Shown here: piece by piece, positions 51,659 to 60,505 of the stretch | How positions within the stretch are numbered: position 1 is the stretch's first letter | How the letters are laid out: the number at the start of each line of letters is the position of its first letter | Origin: Microbulbifer pacificus | GTDB lineage: Bacteria; Pseudomonadota; Gammaproteobacteria; Pseudomonadales; Cellvibrionaceae | DNA length: 64,000 nt | Reading direction: 5' to 3' | Assembly (NCBI RefSeq): GCF_033723955.1 | Contig: NZ_CP137555.1 | Coordinates: 3,836,001 to 3,900,000, forward strand | The notes under the pieces: generated by a model | The model's input: the letters and a program-made list of their open reading frames with translations, nothing else | The model's database searches: none | What the model was told of the DNA's origin: nothing | Position numbers and translations under genes: made by a program

Positions 51659-52360
51659 TTAATGCATCTCGGGCTTGCGGCTGCCGCCGAATTTTTCTCC
51701 CAGCCATTGCTGCAACTGTTTCAGTTTGTGCGCCAGGCGGCCTCGCTTGGCTTTGCGTGCCTTGTCGTCGGCGCTCACCAGCCAGGCGATCTGGATCACC
51801 CGACGCTCGCCTTCAAATGGCAGGTGACCGTGGAAGGAGTTGTCGGCGCGTTTGAAGGCGACCAGGGTCCCGTAGACCGGTGGAATCTCCGGAACCACGG
51901 TGTCTTCGAAGTCGTCGATGCGATTCAGGAAGCGCAGGCAACCTTCGCTGGTCTGTGCCCAGTCACCATTCAGGTACAGCAATGCAGTGGCAATTTTGGA
52001 TTTGCCATCGGTATGGATATTGCCATGGCGTTTTTTCAGTGAGCGGGAGATGGACACAAACGTCGGGTATTGTGACAACCGATCTAAGCCAAGGCGGTCA
52101 CCGATCGCATCCGCAAACTCAGGCTCCTGCAGCCTGGCAATCAATGCATTTACCGCTGTGCCGCACTGTTCGCTTTCATAGGGCAGGTATCCCGCGCCCT
52201 TGAGTCGCGGAAAATCCGCCAACAGGGACGGCATGATATCCGCTGGCAGAAGGCCCTTGGCCACCATGAAGTTGAAGGGTTCGGTATTTACTAGTGTGTC
52301 CTGGTGGGTCAGTGCGGCGGCCTGGAGCCAGCCCTGGGCGTCAGCAACAAGTGCGGTCAT
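51659..52360 (-). CDS. 2-oxoglutarate/Fe(II)-dependent oxygenase family protein
   Basis: A 233-residue protein with the iron-binding HxD in GNIHTDGKSK (His116, Asp118), a distal His in DNSFHGHLPFEGE (His177 or 179) and Arg187 for 2-oxoglutarate. The fold resembles prolyl-hydroxylase-like 2OG-Fe(II) enzymes; the C-terminus is a basic tail (DDKARKAKRGRLAHKLKQ). The substrate is unknown. It stands alone, about 170 bp beyond the tRNA-Arg gene. Confidence 0.85.
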   Translation of the reverse strand: MTALVADAQGWLQAAALTHQDTLVNTEPFNFMVAKGLLPADIMPSLLADFPRLKGAGYLPYESEQCGTAVNALIARLQEPEFADAIGDRLGLDRLSQYPTFVSISRSLKKRHGNIHTDGKSKIATALLYLNGDWAQTSEGCLRFLNRIDDFEDTVVPEIPPVYGTLVAFKRADNSFHGHLPFEGERRVIQIAWLVSADDKARKAKRGRLAHKLKQLQQWLGEKFGGSRKPEMH

Positions 52361-52844
52361 AACGAGAAGTCCTCTTCCTGGAATACCTTGCAGGGGGAAT
52401 TATGCTGCGAGGTAGGCATCGATCCCGTAAACATATCAGAGGTAAATTACGCGGCCAATGACCTGACATTGGTAGGTTGGTTGGCGGATCGATTGGATCC
52501 AGAAGGTGTTGTAACCAACGGTAACACCAGTGGGGGAAGGGTTGCCCTTGGGATTTCTCTGCTGACTAAACCTGTCTTAGCTGACAGCATGAAATTTTGT
52601 CGCGAAGTGGTAACAAACCGGGGGTATTTTTGCACCCGCCTTGGGCAACTCGCACGATGTTTTACCCGGTTTGGGGCGCAACCAAATGGGGGCGCTGTAA
52701 CCGTGATGAAAATCTGGTTTCCAAGGTGAAAAAGATGCTTGACCGGAAAAGCCGGAGCTGGCTAATCTCCAAGTGCCTAACGGCAACATAACAACAACAG
52801 ACAAACAGTTTCTGCCCTGGCAGATCGAGATTGTGGAGTTTTCT
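52361..52844. other. 484-bp intergenic region with a possible promoter
   Basis: An open frame of 141 codons crosses the right half (52304-52729) but starts inside the neighbouring gene on the other strand, has no ribosome site and no recognisable protein features. The right end holds a promoter-like pair listed separately. Confidence 0.4.
52739..52768 (+). promoter_or_regulatory. Possible sigma-70 promoter for the PA3496-like gene
   Basis: TTGACC (52739-52744), an 18-bp spacer and TAATCT (52763-52768), about 77 bp ahead of the small-protein start. The spacing and -35 box are good; the -10 is moderate. Confidence 0.35.
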
Positions 52845-53018
52845 ATGAGCGGCAACGTTATCGAAAATGACATTGATTTTGATGATTCTGATTCCTCTCT
52901 GGCAGAAGAGGTACTGAAGTCAAGCAAGAGCCCTAGGGACGCCCGCCGGATGGTCGAAGACAAGCTGGAGGAAATGCGTCTCAGACGGGAGCTGATGGAT
53001 TATCAGTACGACTTTTAA
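52845..53018 (+). CDS. PA3496-family small protein (putative envelope integrity protein)
   Basis: A 57-residue acidic-then-basic protein: Asp/Glu-rich start (DIDFDDSDSS), then SPRDARRMVEDKLEEMRLRR and a DYQYDF end. The DARR-x3-D-LEE-x-RL-RREL pattern is that of the PA3496 family found across gammaproteobacteria. The molecular function is not established. ATG 52845 follows GGAG at 8 nt; a longer in-frame start at 52773 has no ribosome site. A terminator follows 55 bp downstream, so it is monocistronic. Confidence 0.8.
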   Translation: MSGNVIENDIDFDDSDSSLAEEVLKSSKSPRDARRMVEDKLEEMRLRRELMDYQYDF

Positions 53019-53072
53019 GCCGGGGCCGGAATTTTCGGCCTACGCATAACCCGGACCTGCGCCGGGGATACG

Positions 53073-53099
53073 AAAAGGGTGCCACAGGCACCCTTTTCT
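53073..53099 (+). terminator. Intrinsic terminator
   Basis: AAAAGGGTGCC and GGCACCCTTTT form a perfect 11-bp stem with ACA loop; it ends the small-protein transcript. Confidence 0.85.
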
Positions 53100-53229
53100 G
53101 TTTGCGCCCGCGCCTCTCGTGTAAGCCATCCTACTTTGGTAAGGCGTCTGGACAGGCCAGTTTGCACACTCGCCGGGGGGGTGTATATTGGCTGCATTGG
53201 TCAGAAAGAGAAGGAAAAGGGACCTTCAG

Positions 53230-53574
53230 ATGGTAGTTTCCGACAGGTTTGAAAGCCGGGTGACTTCTGAAATCTCCGAGAATGGGGATGCGGTGATTAT
53301 CCGCGTGGCCGGCAATTTCGATTTCAATATGCACCGGGAATTCCAGCGGGCCTATCGCAATGTGGCGCCGCCCCCCAAGATGTTCCTGGTGGACCTTTCT
53401 GCAACCGATCATCTCGACAGTGCCGCACTGGGCATGCTGCTGCTCTTGCGAGACTATTGCGTGGAAGTGGGGCGCGAGGGGTTCCAGCCTGAGGTAGAGC
53501 TGATGAACGTCAATGCCCACGTTTCCCACATTTTGTCCGTTTCCAATTTCGACCGGATTTTCAGCATACGCTGA
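53230..53574 (+). CDS. STAS-domain anti-sigma factor antagonist (HsbA-like)
   Basis: A 114-residue STAS protein with the phosphorylatable Ser64 in TDHLDSAALGMLLLL. In partner-switching systems the unphosphorylated form binds an anti-sigma factor/kinase, and phosphorylation releases it. The next gene encodes a PP2C phosphatase with an HATPase module, the same pair as HsbA/HsbR of Pseudomonas, which control anti-sigma FlgM and the motile/sessile switch. ATG 53230 is preferred; the upstream 14 residues of the frame have no ribosome site. Confidence 0.9.
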   Translation: MVVSDRFESRVTSEISENGDAVIIRVAGNFDFNMHREFQRAYRNVAPPPKMFLVDLSATDHLDSAALGMLLLLRDYCVEVGREGFQPEVELMNVNAHVSHILSVSNFDRIFSIR

Positions 53575-53590
53575 GAATGGCCGAGGACCT

Positions 53591-55369
53591 ATGTCTGCCT
53601 TCCGGGTTTTGATCGTCGAAAGCGAAGCTGGTGAAGCAGCCGAGCTGAGCGGGCTGATTCACAGCTGGGAGTACACCGGTGCCTCGGGGTACATCTCGCC
53701 GGCAGTCATTGACTCGGTTACATCGGCGGAAATGGCACTGCAGGCCTACGGCGAGTCCCCGCCCAATTTGGTGATCTTCGGGCCCACGTCTGCGGTGGAG
53801 GTAGCCAGTAGCCAGATCCGACAGTTGCGGCAGAGTAGCGGTATCGAGCCGGTGCCCATTCTGTTCGTGCAGGATCTCTCTTGCGGTGAGCCCGCGGCGC
53901 CGCCGACGGACTGTGACGATATTCTCACCAAACCCTACAGTCCATCTCTGGTTCAGCTCAAACTGGCATCCATCCGCCGCTTTTGCGAATTCAGCCGCTC
54001 ACTGATGGCTCAGCGGGACCGCCTGCGCCGCCACCATGCGGATTTCCTGCAGGAACAGGCCAACGCTCGCGAAATATTCTCCAATCTCGGCAACGAAAGC
54101 TGTCTCGATGGCAGCCCTGCGATCCGCTATCACCTGTCACCGCGGGCAGTATTGAACGGAGACCTGCTGGCCGCCACCTACACGCCGGATGGCAAGCTGG
54201 TACTGATGCTCGGGGATTTTGCCGGCCACGGTCTTGCGGCAGCGGTGGGGGCGGTACCGCTCACGTCCATCTTCTATTCCATGATGCCGCGGGGCTTCTC
54301 CATGGGGCGGGTGCTGCGGGAGATCAACCGCAAGCTCTACGATATCCTGCCGCGGCAGATGTTCTGTTGTCTGGCGATGTTGGAACTGGATCCCCGTCGC
54401 ATGCACTTGCGGCTTCTCAATGCGGGCATGCCGAGCCCCTGTCTCAAACGTGCCAGCGGTGAACTGCATTTGCTGGAGTCTCGTCATTTGCCGTTCGGTG
54501 TGCTGGCGACAGACCAGATTGACAGCGCCATCGTCAATTTGCGGGTACTGCCGGGAGATCGCCTCTACCTCTGGAGTGACGGGATACATGAGGCCCGCAA
54601 TGGGAAGGGCGAGCATTTTGGCGAGTCCCGCCTGATGGATTTGCTGCGGGCGGACTGTGGGGGCAACCAGGCATTCGACCAGATCCTGATGGCGGTGAAT
54701 GCCCATGCTGCCGAACAGCACGACGATCTGTCGTTGGTAGAACTGGAGCTGACCGACTCGTCGTTGTGTCGCAGCGACTTGCCGGCAGCAGACCATAACG
54801 GTGAGCGCAAAGGGGGGCGGATCGGCAATTGGTCCATCGAGTTACGCCTGGCGCACGAAGAGCTGCGCACTGCCGACCCCTTACCACACATCCTGAGTGT
54901 ACTGGCACAGATGCCGGGGGCGGCCCGTTTTCAGGAGGATCTCGCCATTACCTTGGGCGAGCTGTTCCGCAATGCGCTCGAGCACGGTGTGCTGGAGCTG
55001 GATTCCTCCATCAAGTCCACCGACGATGGCTTTATCCGCTACTACGACCTGCTGGCCGAGCGGCGCAGTCGACTCGATCGGGGCTGGGTGAATATTGTGC
55101 TCAGCTGCACCGAGAGCGAGGAAGGGGGACAGTTGAACCTGGTGGTGGAAGATAGCGGTTCCGGTATCCAGGAGATCCGCGAGCCCAAAGGCGTTTACGC
55201 CGGCCGCGGCCTCGCGCTATTGCAGACGGTGTGCAGTGAGGTACATCTGGTGCCCGGTAGTAGTCGGGTGGAGGCGATCATTCGCTGGCCTGCGGCCAAG
55301 CCCACAGCACAGGAAGATCCCTGCGGATCACCTGCGAATGCCGTACAAAACCCCTCAGTACCGGTATAA
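53591..55369 (+). CDS. HsbR-like regulator: degenerate receiver, PP2C/SpoIIE phosphatase and HATPase domains
   Basis: A 592-residue three-domain protein. Residues 1-125 form a receiver fold that keeps Lys114 (ILTKPYS) but has Gly64 (NLVIFGPTS) where the phospho-acceptor Asp belongs, and Glu in place of the acidic Asp pair. Residues 170-400 are a SpoIIE-type phosphatase with metal Asp209 in LMLGDFAGHG and a second motif LYLWSDGIHEAR. The C-terminus has an RsbW-like kinase fold (LGELFRNALEHGV, VVEDSGSGI, GRGLALLQTV). It should phosphorylate and dephosphorylate the STAS protein encoded 16 bp upstream. The altered receiver implies control by something other than phosphorylation. Confidence 0.88.
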   Translation: MSAFRVLIVESEAGEAAELSGLIHSWEYTGASGYISPAVIDSVTSAEMALQAYGESPPNLVIFGPTSAVEVASSQIRQLRQSSGIEPVPILFVQDLSCGEPAAPPTDCDDILTKPYSPSLVQLKLASIRRFCEFSRSLMAQRDRLRRHHADFLQEQANAREIFSNLGNESCLDGSPAIRYHLSPRAVLNGDLLAATYTPDGKLVLMLGDFAGHGLAAAVGAVPLTSIFYSMMPRGFSMGRVLREINRKLYDILPRQMFCCLAMLELDPRRMHLRLLNAGMPSPCLKRASGELHLLESRHLPFGVLATDQIDSAIVNLRVLPGDRLYLWSDGIHEARNGKGEHFGESRLMDLLRADCGGNQAFDQILMAVNAHAAEQHDDLSLVELELTDSSLCRSDLPAADHNGERKGGRIGNWSIELRLAHEELRTADPLPHILSVLAQMPGAARFQEDLAITLGELFRNALEHGVLELDSSIKSTDDGFIRYYDLLAERRSRLDRGWVNIVLSCTESEEGGQLNLVVEDSGSGIQEIREPKGVYAGRGLALLQTVCSEVHLVPGSSRVEAIIRWPAAKPTAQEDPCGSPANAVQNPSVPV

Positions 55370-55402
55370 TCGCGCTCAGTTTTTCATCAATTGCGGTGAG
55401 CA

Positions 55403-56107
55403 ATGGTATCCGAGCCCCCCAAAACGCCTGAAAAATCGGCAACAGAAACCCAGAGTGTGTGCGGGCGGTCCCTTGCTGTGCGCGGGCTCGCCTGTGAGCG
55501 GGACGGGCGTGTGCTGTTTGAGGGGCTCGAGTTCACACTGGCGCCGGGCACGGCAGTACAGGTCGAAGGTGCGAATGGTGCGGGCAAAAGCACGCTGATC
55601 CGTACCCTGATCGGTAGTGTCTCCGACTACAGCGGTACCATCGCTTGGCGAGGGCAGGCCTACCCTCGGGGGTTGGCGGCGATGCGCTCCTCGTTGCTGT
55701 ATATCGGCCACAATGCCGGTGTGCGACGCGGCCTCACACCTCTGGAAAACCTCGCCTGGTACGGGGCTGGTCGGAAAGAGGCGCTGCGGGCGCTGGATGA
55801 GGTGGGGCTCTACGGCTTTGAAGACGTGTTATGCCAACAACTTTCCGCCGGGCAGAATCGCCGGGTGGCGCTGGCACGCCTGTATCTGCCCGCGCCACCG
55901 CCACTGTGGGTTTTGGATGAGCCGCTCGCTGCCCTGGACGTGGTGGGAGTGGCGAGCCTTGAAGCGCAGATGAATCGCCATCTTCAGCGGGGAGGTTGCG
56001 TGCTGCTGACGTCCCACCAGCCAGTCAATGTTGCACCGTTGCTGCGGGTCAATCTCGCGGACTTTGGGCCGCACTTCACAGCACAGGAGTTGTACTGTGT
56101 CCGTTGA
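55403..56107 (+). CDS. ccmA: Haem exporter ATP-binding protein CcmA
   Basis: A 234-residue ABC ATPase with Walker A EGANGAGKST, signature LSAGQNRRVALARL and Walker B LWVLDEPLAALD followed by TSHQPV. LSAGQ instead of LSGGQ and the short length are typical of CcmA. Together with CcmB, C and D it releases haem-loaded CcmE for cytochrome c maturation. First gene of the operon; an in-frame N-terminal extension of about 25 residues precedes the usual start of the domain. Confidence 0.95.
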   Translation: MVSEPPKTPEKSATETQSVCGRSLAVRGLACERDGRVLFEGLEFTLAPGTAVQVEGANGAGKSTLIRTLIGSVSDYSGTIAWRGQAYPRGLAAMRSSLLYIGHNAGVRRGLTPLENLAWYGAGRKEALRALDEVGLYGFEDVLCQQLSAGQNRRVALARLYLPAPPPLWVLDEPLAALDVVGVASLEAQMNRHLQRGGCVLLTSHQPVNVAPLLRVNLADFGPHFTAQELYCVR

Positions 56108-56840
56108 GTCAGTAGTCGGGGATGCTGAGGTTATGTGCGAACCGGAGTCGAATTCCACTGCGCCAGCGTCCACCCCAGGCTTTTATACCTTGTTCCGGAC
56201 CGAATTCACTCTTGCGGTGCGCCGCCGATCCGATATCGTCAATCCGCTGCTGTTTTTCGTCACTGTGCTGGCGCTGATGCCGCTCGGCATAGGTCCGGAG
56301 CCCGAGATGCTGTCGCGTATGGCCGCGGGGCTGATCTGGGTGATGGCGCTGCTGGCGACACTGTTGTCCCAGGAATCCCTGTTTCGCGGTGACTACGAAG
56401 ATGGCTCGCTGGAACAGCTGGCTTTGCAGTCGCAGCCGTTGTACTACCCGGTGCTGGCCAAGGTGCTGGTGCACTGGCTGGTGACTGGGGTGCCCTTGGC
56501 GGTGTTGTCCCCTCTGCTCGGGATGATGTTGAACCTGGGGCAGGGCGGTTACTGGCCACTGCTGATGTCCCTGGCCCTGGGTACTGCCAGCCTGAGTCTG
56601 ATCGGTGCCGTTGGGGCAGCGCTGACCGTGGCGCTGAGGCGACCGGGGTTGCTATTGGCACTGATCATTATGCCGCTTTATGTACCCGTGTTAATCTTCG
56701 GCACCGGAACGGTGCAGGCGGCGCTGGATGGGTATAGTTACGGCCCGCAATTGGCCATTCTTGGTGCGATTCTCGCGGCGGCGGCGGCACTGGCTCCGCT
56801 GGCGGCGGCGGGAGCTATCCGCATCAGCTTAGAAAACTGA
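56097..56840 (+). CDS. ccmB: Haem exporter membrane subunit CcmB
   Basis: A 247-residue protein with six predicted membrane segments (FFVTVLALMPLGIG, GLIWVMALLATLLS, LVHWLVTGVPLAVLSPLLGM and others) and the CcmB pattern FRGDYEDGSLEQL. GTG 56097 is chosen because AGGAG lies 7 nt upstream; it overlaps the end of ccmA by 11 bp. ATG 56133 is an alternative giving 235 residues. Works with CcmA in the inner membrane. Confidence 0.92.
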   Translation: MSVESVVGDAEVMCEPESNSTAPASTPGFYTLFRTEFTLAVRRRSDIVNPLLFFVTVLALMPLGIGPEPEMLSRMAAGLIWVMALLATLLSQESLFRGDYEDGSLEQLALQSQPLYYPVLAKVLVHWLVTGVPLAVLSPLLGMMLNLGQGGYWPLLMSLALGTASLSLIGAVGAALTVALRRPGLLLALIIMPLYVPVLIFGTGTVQAALDGYSYGPQLAILGAILAAAAALAPLAAAGAIRISLEN

Positions 56841-56914
56841 TCCTTTTCCATGCCTGTGGTGCGCCACCAGGTTGAGAAGAAAAGGGCCGATGAATAAGGC
56901 TTAGGAGCACAAAA

Positions 56915-57673
56915 TTGTCCTGGCAATGGTTTCACAGAATGGGATCGCCGCGCTGGTTTTATCAGAAATCCAGTGTGTGGCTGCCGTGGCTCGGCGCTGC
57001 CGGCCTGATACTGCTTACTGTAGGTTGTATCTGGGGGCTCGGATTTGCGCCGCAGGATGCCAAGCAGGGCAATAGCTACCGCATCATGTATATCCATGTG
57101 CCGGCGGCGTTCCTGGCCCTCGCAGGCTACTACATCATGGCCATCTGCGGCGCCATCGGCCTGATCTGGAAAATGAAACTGTCATTCGTGGTGATGCGTG
57201 CGGCGGCCCCCATCGGTGCGGCCCTGACCTTCATTTCGCTGGTGACCGGTGCCGTGTGGGGCAAACCCACCTGGGGTACCTACTGGGTATGGGATGCCCG
57301 TATTACCTCCATGCTGATCCTGTTTTTCCTCTACCTCGGGGTGATGGCGCTTTCCGGGGCTTTCAGTCGCGAGCAGTCCGGCGATAAGGCCAGTGCACTG
57401 CTGGCACTGGTGGGCACGGTCAACATTCCAATCATCTACAAGTCGGTAGACTGGTGGTTCACCCTGCACCAGCCAGCGACCCTGAAACTGACCCAGGCGA
57501 GCACAATTGACCCCAGCATGTTCTATCCGCTGATCACCATGATCGCGGGCTTTTACCTGTTCTACGCCTGGGTGCTGACCCTGCATACCCGCACCCTGAT
57601 ATTGCAGCGCGAGTGGCGTACCCAGTGGGTGCGTGAACTGCTGGAACAACCTGTGCCTGCGGCGAAGTCCTGA
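56915..57673 (+). CDS. ccmC: Haem-handling protein CcmC
   Basis: A 252-residue membrane protein with the periplasmic tryptophan-rich WWD-like segment (GKPTWGTYWVWDARITSML) and conserved His in YIHVPAAFLALAG and WWFTLHQPATL, which bind haem for transfer to CcmE. TTG 56915 is the likely start, 7 nt after AGGAG. Confidence 0.95.
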   Translation: MSWQWFHRMGSPRWFYQKSSVWLPWLGAAGLILLTVGCIWGLGFAPQDAKQGNSYRIMYIHVPAAFLALAGYYIMAICGAIGLIWKMKLSFVVMRAAAPIGAALTFISLVTGAVWGKPTWGTYWVWDARITSMLILFFLYLGVMALSGAFSREQSGDKASALLALVGTVNIPIIYKSVDWWFTLHQPATLKLTQASTIDPSMFYPLITMIAGFYLFYAWVLTLHTRTLILQREWRTQWVRELLEQPVPAAKS

Positions 57674-57690
57674 GGGAGTTGAAACGAGCC

Positions 57691-57924
57691 ATGCAATTCC
57701 AGTTTGATGATTTCGCCAGCTTCCTCGCCATGAACGGCCATGGTCCCTACGTCTGGTTCTCCTACGGGGTGACCATTGCGGTACTGGTCGCATTGGTGCT
57801 GGTGCCGTTGCTGCGCCAACGAAAAATGCGCGAGCAGTTCCAGCGTCAGATTCGCCAGGAAGAGGCGCGTCGTCGCGCCGGTGCGGAGCGCAATGCCAAG
57901 TCCGCGGCGGTGGCTGCGGAGTAA
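57691..57924 (+). CDS. ccmD: Haem exporter accessory protein CcmD
   Basis: A 77-residue protein with one membrane helix (residues 22-43, VWFSYGVTIAVLVALVLVPL) and a charged cytoplasmic tail (RQRKMREQFQRQIRQEEARR). The MNGHGPYVW segment before the helix is typical of CcmD, which stabilises CcmC-CcmE. A TTG at 57679 is an alternative start. Confidence 0.9.
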   Translation: MQFQFDDFASFLAMNGHGPYVWFSYGVTIAVLVALVLVPLLRQRKMREQFQRQIRQEEARRRAGAERNAKSAAVAAE

Positions 57925-58023
57925 AGATTTTTCCATAAGACATGCTGCCCCATAGCGGGGCGGGTTCCATGTCTGCCACTGTGTGCGGCAGACAGATAGC
58001 TCTTTTTCGATGACAGGACAACC

Positions 58024-58473
58024 ATGCATCCAGCCCGTAAACAACGCCTGATTCTGGTGGTCATTTTGGTGGCGCTTTCTTCCGCTGCGGTGGGGTTCGT
58101 GACCTACGCCATGCGATCCAATATGAACTACTTCTACGCGCCCAAGGCCTTCGCCGCCGGTGAGGTGCCGTTTGAAAAGCGCATTCGCGCCGGCGGTTGT
58201 GTGGTGCCCGGCAGTATCGTGCGTGACGGAAGTTCCCTGGATGTGCGCTTTGCGCTCACCGATGGTGAGGCGGAACTGGAAGTCGTGTTCGACAAGATAC
58301 TCCCGGATCTTTTCGCCGAGGGCGAGGCTGCGGTGGTGACCGGCAAGCTGGAGAAGGGTGGATTTGTTCGCGCCGACCAGGTGCTGGCAAAACACGACGA
58401 ATCCTACACGCCGCCGGAAGTGGCGGAATCGATGTCCGGCAAGGCCAGCTGCCACGGAGACGCCAAGATATGA
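58024..58473 (+). CDS. ccmE: Periplasmic haem chaperone CcmE
   Basis: A 149-residue membrane-anchored OB-fold protein. His124 in LAKHDESYTPPEV covalently binds haem and Tyr128 is the axial ligand (HxxxY motif). An N-terminal anchor spans residues 8-28. Overlaps ccmF by 4 bp. Confidence 0.96.
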   Translation: MHPARKQRLILVVILVALSSAAVGFVTYAMRSNMNYFYAPKAFAAGEVPFEKRIRAGGCVVPGSIVRDGSSLDVRFALTDGEAELEVVFDKILPDLFAEGEAAVVTGKLEKGGFVRADQVLAKHDESYTPPEVAESMSGKASCHGDAKI

Positions 58474-60473
58474 GTCCGGAACTCGGTCATTTTGCATTGA
58501 TCGTCGGTCTGCTGCTGTCACTGGCTCTGGCTGTACTGCCGCTACTGGGTACTTACACCGGGCGTGTGCTGTGGATGGATACCGCGCGTCCGCTGGCGCT
58601 CGGGGTGCTGGCATTTACTCTGTTGTCGTTTGTGTGTTTGACCGAGGCCTTCGTCAACAGCGACTTTTCCGTCGCCTATGTGGCACAGAACTCCAACAGC
58701 ATTCTGCCCATGATCTACAAGGTGACCGCCGTTTGGGGTGGCCACGAGGGTTCGATCCTGTTGTGGCTGCTTATGCTGGCAGGCTGGACCTCCGCAGTAG
58801 CCCTGTTCAGCCGCCAGTTGCCGGCGGTACTGGTGGCGCGGGTGTTGTCCGTGCTGGGTATGCTGCTGATCGGTTTTTTCCTGTTTATCCTGCTGACCTC
58901 CAATCCCTTCGAGCGCATCTTGCCATTCCCGCCCAATGACGGCAGTGACCTGAACCCGCTGCTGCAGGATCCCGGCATGATCATCCATCCCCCGCTCCTG
59001 TATATGGGGTATGTGGGCTTCTCCGTGGCCTTTGCCTTCGCCATTGCGGCGTTGCTTGAAGGACGCCTCGACAGTGCCTGGGCACGCTGGGCGCGACCGT
59101 GGACGGCGGTGGCCTGGTCCTTCCTGACCCTGGGTATTGCGCTGGGCAGCTGGTGGGCCTACTACGAGCTGGGTTGGGGTGGCTGGTGGTTCTGGGACCC
59201 GGTGGAAAATGCCTCCTTTATGCCGTGGCTGGTCGGCACAGCACTGTTGCATTCTCTTGCGGTCACAGAAAAGCGCGGACTGTTCCGCAGCTGGACCATC
59301 CTGCTTGCCATCTTTGCGTTCAGCCTCAGCCTGCTGGGAACCTTCCTGGTGCGCTCAGGAGTGCTGACCTCTGTGCACGCCTTTGCTACCGACCCGCTGC
59401 GCGGCGGCTTTATTCTCGTGTTCCTCGCTATCGTAGTGGGCGCGTCGCTGCTGCTGTTTGCCGTACGTGCGCCGACAGTGAGTGCGGGCAGTGTGTTTTC
59501 CGCGCGCGCGCGGGAAACCTTCCTGCTCGGCAACAACGTTTTGTTGGTACTGGTGATGGCGGTGGTGCTCACCGGCACCCTGTACCCGCTGCTGGCGGAT
59601 GCTCTCAATTGGGGCAAGATCAGTGTGGGCCCGCCGTTTTTCAATTTGTTCTTTGTACCGCTGATGCTGGTGCTGTGTCTGTTACTCGGACTCGGTATTC
59701 ACGCCAACTGGAAAGACAGTCAGCTGCAGAAACTCGCAAAAGCCTGGGTCCTGCCGGCTCTGGTCGCCATCATTGGCGCGCCGCTTTTGACCCTGCTGGC
59801 AGGTGACTTCCACTGGGGCGCCATGCTGGGTATTTTCGCGGGTCTTTGGGTGATTGCCGCGAGTGTCGCCGATGTGCTGGCCAAATCCCGCAATGCAGAT
59901 TCTTTGTGGGCTGGCCTCAAGCGCCAGCGCGCTAGTTATTACGGCATGCACCTGGGTCATATTGGTCTTGCGATTTCCGTGCTGGGTGTCGCGCTTACAA
60001 CGGTGTATAGCGTGGAAAAGGACCTGCGCATGTCACCGGGGCAGAGTGCGGAAATGTCCGGCTATGAGTTTACGTTTGAAGGCGTGCGCCAGGCGCGCGG
60101 GCCCAACTATCGCGCGTCCGAAGGGGTGATCCTGGTGCGCGAGGGCGGTCGAATGATTGCCGAGCTCCACCCGCAGAAACGCAGTTACCTTTCCGGTGGC
60201 AATGTGATGACGGAGGCTGCGATCGACAGCGGCCTGTTCCGCGATTTGTACGTGGCCCTGGGTGAGCCCATGGACAAGAACAACCCGGCTGGCGACTGGG
60301 CGGTGCGTCTGCAATACAAGGCTTTCGTCGTCTGGATCTGGCTGGGGGCTGCACTGATGGCCCTGGGTGGTGCCATCGCGGTGGCCGATAAACGCTATCG
60401 CAAAGTGAAAGCGGCGCGTGCGAGCAAGACCGCGATGACAGGCAGCCAAGGCGGATCCCTGGCTGGCGCCTGA
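58470..60473 (+). CDS. ccmF: Cytochrome c haem lyase subunit CcmF
   Basis: A 667-residue polytopic protein with the WWD motif (GGWWFWDPVENASFMPW) and the conserved periplasmic His segments (MIHPPLLYMGYVG, ATDPLRGGFIL). With CcmG and CcmH/CcmI it reduces the haem on CcmE and attaches it to apocytochrome c. ATG overlaps the ccmE stop, indicating coupling. Confidence 0.96.
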   Translation: MSPELGHFALIVGLLLSLALAVLPLLGTYTGRVLWMDTARPLALGVLAFTLLSFVCLTEAFVNSDFSVAYVAQNSNSILPMIYKVTAVWGGHEGSILLWLLMLAGWTSAVALFSRQLPAVLVARVLSVLGMLLIGFFLFILLTSNPFERILPFPPNDGSDLNPLLQDPGMIIHPPLLYMGYVGFSVAFAFAIAALLEGRLDSAWARWARPWTAVAWSFLTLGIALGSWWAYYELGWGGWWFWDPVENASFMPWLVGTALLHSLAVTEKRGLFRSWTILLAIFAFSLSLLGTFLVRSGVLTSVHAFATDPLRGGFILVFLAIVVGASLLLFAVRAPTVSAGSVFSARARETFLLGNNVLLVLVMAVVLTGTLYPLLADALNWGKISVGPPFFNLFFVPLMLVLCLLLGLGIHANWKDSQLQKLAKAWVLPALVAIIGAPLLTLLAGDFHWGAMLGIFAGLWVIAASVADVLAKSRNADSLWAGLKRQRASYYGMHLGHIGLAISVLGVALTTVYSVEKDLRMSPGQSAEMSGYEFTFEGVRQARGPNYRASEGVILVREGGRMIAELHPQKRSYLSGGNVMTEAAIDSGLFRDLYVALGEPMDKNNPAGDWAVRLQYKAFVVWIWLGAALMALGGAIAVADKRYRKVKAARASKTAMTGSQGGSLAGA

Positions 60474-60505
60474 TCCCGGTGGGTTAACAAGGAATTACAC
60501 AACTG

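Noticed and set aside
51415..52360. Possible genomic island inserted at tRNA-Arg(CCU)
   Set aside because: The tRNA is complete, no integrase or flanking repeat of its 3' end was found, and neighbouring genes look like core genes.
52304..52729. 141-codon open frame between the 2OG oxygenase and the PA3496-like gene
   Set aside because: It starts within the oxygenase gene, lacks a ribosome site, and no motif is recognisable.
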